From Pseudomonadota bacterium (GTDB taxonomy: Bacteria > Pseudomonadota > Gammaproteobacteria > Xanthomonadales > Rhodanobacteraceae): 7,615 nucleotides of DNA. The translations under genes and the position numbers were made by a program. The notes under the pieces were generated by a model, which was not told the origin of the DNA, did no database searches, and saw nothing but the letters and a program-made list of their open reading frames with translations. The stretch's first letter is position 1. Each line of letters begins with the position of its first letter. Shown here piece after piece: positions 5,874 to 7,615 of this stretch. The stretch lies in NCBI GenBank assembly GCA_021798675.1, contig JAJZGE010000074.1:1-7615 (forward strand), given 5' to 3'.

Positions 5874-7407
5874 CTATCTAGGAGCCGGTTTCTCTACTGT
5901 CAAACCCAGACGATGAACCTGAGTGTGGCAGAACGGGTGCAATAGTACCCGATTGGAAAGCGCGTCCGAACCGCCCAATACCCGATACAGCAGGTGATGG
6001 TCGTGCCAGCCGGTTTCCTTGGTGATCGGGTGCTTGCAGACCAGACACCGCCCCGCCTGTTCGCTGTAGAGGGCCAGCCACTGCTTCCGGTGGCGCCTGC
6101 TCGAAAGCAGTCGTCGCCGTTGCAGTTCCTCGCCGTACAGCTCCCAGGCCGGGTCAAAGGGGTTGAACTCCCCCTTGATCTTCCGGTGTCGTTCGATGGC
6201 CGTTGCACTCAGGGAGTACAACGCTAACCGGGCCATTATCCCGTTGTCTTTCACGGTCGCGGTAGAAAACACCCAGCTTCTTCCCTCCATGGGCGGAAAG
6301 TACTTCTTCCGTATCCATGCAAGGCTCTTGTTGGGATGCCTCCGACATGACCACCGCCAGAGCGCCCCGAAAAGCAGGTGCTCCATGCGGCTGAACGCCT
6401 GTTTGGCCACCACGGGGCGGTGGTAGTTCGCCCAGCCCCGCAGCATCGGATTCAGCAGGCGGATCAGATCCGCCTGTTTCACCGTCTTGTGACTGCTGAT
6501 GACCCCCTTTACCTTGCGATAGAACGCTTGCGCGTTCTTCTTGCTCGGCTTGATGAGCAGCTTTCCGCGGTACTTGCGGAAGTTCCACCCCAAGAAGTCA
6601 AAGCCTTCGTCCATCGGCACGATGCGCGTTTTCTCCATGGATAGCTGCAGCCCCCGCTCCGCGAGGAACCGCTCTACCCACGGCTTCACTTCATCCTCCA
6701 GTACCTCTTTCGAGACACCGGTGATGACGAAGTCATCCGCGTACCGCACCACGTTCACCTTCATGCGCTTGGCTTTGACTACGCCAAGTATTGCCCTCAG
6801 GTGAGCCGCGAGCCCGGATTCCAACCCATTCAGTGCCACGTTCGCCAGCACAGGGCTGATGATGCCGCCCTGCGGCGTTCCGGCCATCGTGTCCTCGTAC
6901 CTTCCTTGGTAAAGCGTCCCGGCCTTCAACCACTTCCGCAGAATGTCCTTGTCCATACGGGTGTGGCCTATCAGCCAGTCGTGGTCGATGTGATCGAAAC
7001 AGCCCTTGATGTCCGCTTCCAAGACCCACGCAGCAGAATCCTGCTTGGACAGAGAGGCAAACAACTGTCCCATGGCGTCGTGTGTCGAGCGGTGTGACCG
7101 AAAGCCGTAGCTGTTCGGGTCGCTCGTCGATTCCACCACCGGATCCAGCGCCAGCAGGTAAAGCGCCTGCATGGCTCGGTCGAGCATCGTCGGAATGCCC
7201 AAAGGGCGCTTCTTGCCGTTGCTCTTGGGGATGAAGACCCGCCGTAAAGGCCGTGGCCGATACCCCCGCCGCTTCATATCACCGATCGCCTTCCATTTTT
7301 CCGAAGGACGCCTCCATAACGCGCGATCGACACCTGCCGTTCGCTTGCCTTGGTTTTCAGTCACCCGCCGAACAGCCAACAACTTGCCGCTCAACGAGCG
7401 GGTCAGC
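5874..7407 (-). pseudogene. ltrA: Group II intron-encoded protein (RT-maturase-HNH), N-terminus lost
   Basis: Such proteins bind their intron RNA, help it splice, and copy it into DNA during retrohoming. The reverse transcriptase motifs are all present in order: KRPLGIPTMLDRAMQ, SYGFRSHRSTHDA, VLEADIKGCFDHIDH, GTPQGGIISPVLAN, the catalytic YADD (6732-6743), LSMEKTRIV and FDFLGWNFRKY. The maturase (X) region has LNPMLRGWANYHR. A C-terminal HNH endonuclease domain has CLVC (6036-6047), HDHH (5994-6005) and FCHTQVH (near 5915-5932). There is no internal stop or frameshift. The sequence recognisable as family ends upstream at LTRSLSGKLLAVRRV (codons just below 7406). The frame continues to 7517, but residues before that point are antisense of the insertion sequence, so about 60-75 native N-terminal residues are probably missing. 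A shortened fusion product could still be made. Confidence 0.85.
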
Positions 7408-7431
7408 TGAAGCTGCCCCGCCAGAACGGAC
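7408..7431 (+). repeat. Putative left terminal inverted repeat of the IS3-family element
   Basis: The stretch starts TGAAGCTGCCCCGCCAGAAC exactly where similarity of the intron protein stops. IS3-family terminal repeats usually start with TG and are about 20-40 bp. The matching right repeat is outside the window, so the inner limit of the repeat is only approximate. Confidence 0.5.
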
Positions 7432-7469
7432 CTCAAGAAGCGATACATTGATCGCTCTGAGGAGGTTCT

Positions 7470-7615
7470 ATGCAACGCATTCCCCGTTGTCGGTATACGG
7501 ACGACTTCAAGACCCAAGCCGTGGCGCTGGCCGAGTCGCTCGGTCCGGCCAAGGCGGCCAGGCAGTTAGACATGTCGGTCAAGACGCTCTCGCACTGGGT
7601 TGAGGCCACGCGCGC
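7470..7615 (+). CDS. IS3-family transposase OrfA, N-terminal part (cut by window end)
   Basis: From the ATG at 7470, 48 codons plus two bases are open to the window edge. AGGAGG (7460-7465) lies 4 nt upstream. The protein begins MQRIPRCRYTDDFKTQAVAL and continues with a helix-turn-helix of the Tnp_1 type at about residues 24-45 (LGPAKAARQLDMSVKTLSHWVE). In IS3 elements OrfA binds the terminal repeats, and a -1 frameshift joins it to OrfB, the DDE transposase; neither the slippery site nor OrfB is visible here. The reading frame is intact as far as seen. It runs opposite to the interrupted intron gene. Family assignment is firm; subgroup is not determined. Confidence 0.82.
   Translation, partial: MQRIPRCRYTDDFKTQAVALAESLGPAKAARQLDMSVKTLSHWVEATR

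Larger units (their letters stand above)
5783..7407 (-). mobile_element. Group II intron, 3' part with its encoded protein; 5' part missing
   Basis: The block contains, in minus-strand order, an intron-encoded reverse transcriptase ORF, a short linker, domain V and domain VI, the standard 3' half of a bacterial group II intron. Base composition and codon use are visibly less GC-rich than in the flanking genes, consistent with transfer. The 5' boundary here is the edge of an insertion sequence at 7407/7408; domains I-III and the start of the protein are not in the window. The 3' boundary is uncertain: the branch adenosine at 5788 places it about 5-8 nt further, near 5781-5783, while the next AC dinucleotide ends at 5777. 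It lies directly upstream of fdxA in the same orientation. Confidence 0.85.
7408..7615 (+). mobile_element. IS3-family insertion sequence, left end, continues beyond the window
   Basis: Sequence from 7408 no longer matches the group II intron protein and begins with TGAAGCTGCCCC, a TG-starting end as in IS3-family elements. It is followed by a short untranslated stretch, a strong ribosome binding site and the start of orfA. The right end, orfB and the target duplication lie outside the window. The element is transcribed opposite to the intron. Confidence 0.75.

Noticed and set aside
5783..7407. A retron or diversity-generating reverse transcriptase
   Set aside because: The maturase and HNH domains and the adjacent domain V and VI hairpins identify a group II intron; no msr/msd or template/variable repeats were seen.
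7408..7517. The 5' end of the intron-protein frame as a real N-terminus
   Set aside because: These codons are the antisense of the IS end and of orfA; they do not match the N-terminus of group II intron proteins.
1..7615. CRISPR arrays, tRNA or rRNA genes, toxin-antitoxin or phage-defence cassettes
   Set aside because: No regularly spaced repeats, cloverleaf-like segments or recognisable defence proteins were seen on either strand.

Overview
The window looks like chromosomal DNA of a GC-rich gammaproteobacterium, most likely of the Xanthomonadales (Rhodanobacter/Dyella/Xanthomonas relatives). I infer this from the protein sequences, the GC-rich codon use and the gene order. The divergent core gcvR-bcp / dapA-bamC is the same arrangement known from E. 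coli K-12, which supports those four assignments together. The taxonomic call is inference; no search was run.

Layout. Positions 31-3715 hold five genes on the minus strand, read from right to left: gcvR (ACT-domain regulator), bcp (PrxQ-type peroxiredoxin), a PIN-PhoH ATPase, a 71-residue two-helix membrane protein of unknown function, and thiD (thiamine biosynthesis). The gaps shrink along the series (144, 82, 46 and 8 nt) and no terminator was seen between them, so they may be partly co-transcribed. Positions 3716-3832 are a divergent control region with several copies of a GCAAG/CTTGC motif. Positions 3833-5334 on the plus strand hold dapA (lysine/diaminopimelate synthesis) and a short BamC-like outer-membrane lipoprotein, closed by a strong hairpin terminator at 5353-5385. 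This hairpin probably also serves fdxA, which converges on it from the other side.

The accessory part begins just upstream of fdxA (7Fe ferredoxin, minus strand). Only about 23 nt separate the fdxA start codon from the 3' end of a group II intron lying in the same orientation. Domains VI and V and an intron-encoded reverse transcriptase/maturase/HNH protein are recognisable. Near 7407/7408 the intron ORF is broken by the left end of an IS3-family insertion sequence, whose orfA starts at 7470 and runs out of the window. The 5' part of the intron (domains I-III and the N-terminus of its protein) is therefore not present here. The result is an insertion sequence inside, or next to the broken edge of, a group II intron that itself sits in the promoter region of a conserved ferredoxin gene.

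I found no evidence for a wholly new multi-gene system. The points most worth a second look are regulatory and structural: the separation of fdxA from its upstream region, a five-base loop in intron domain V, a possible leader that hides the bcp ribosome binding site, the repeat-rich gcvR/dapA divergent region, and the TTG starts of both genes leaving it.
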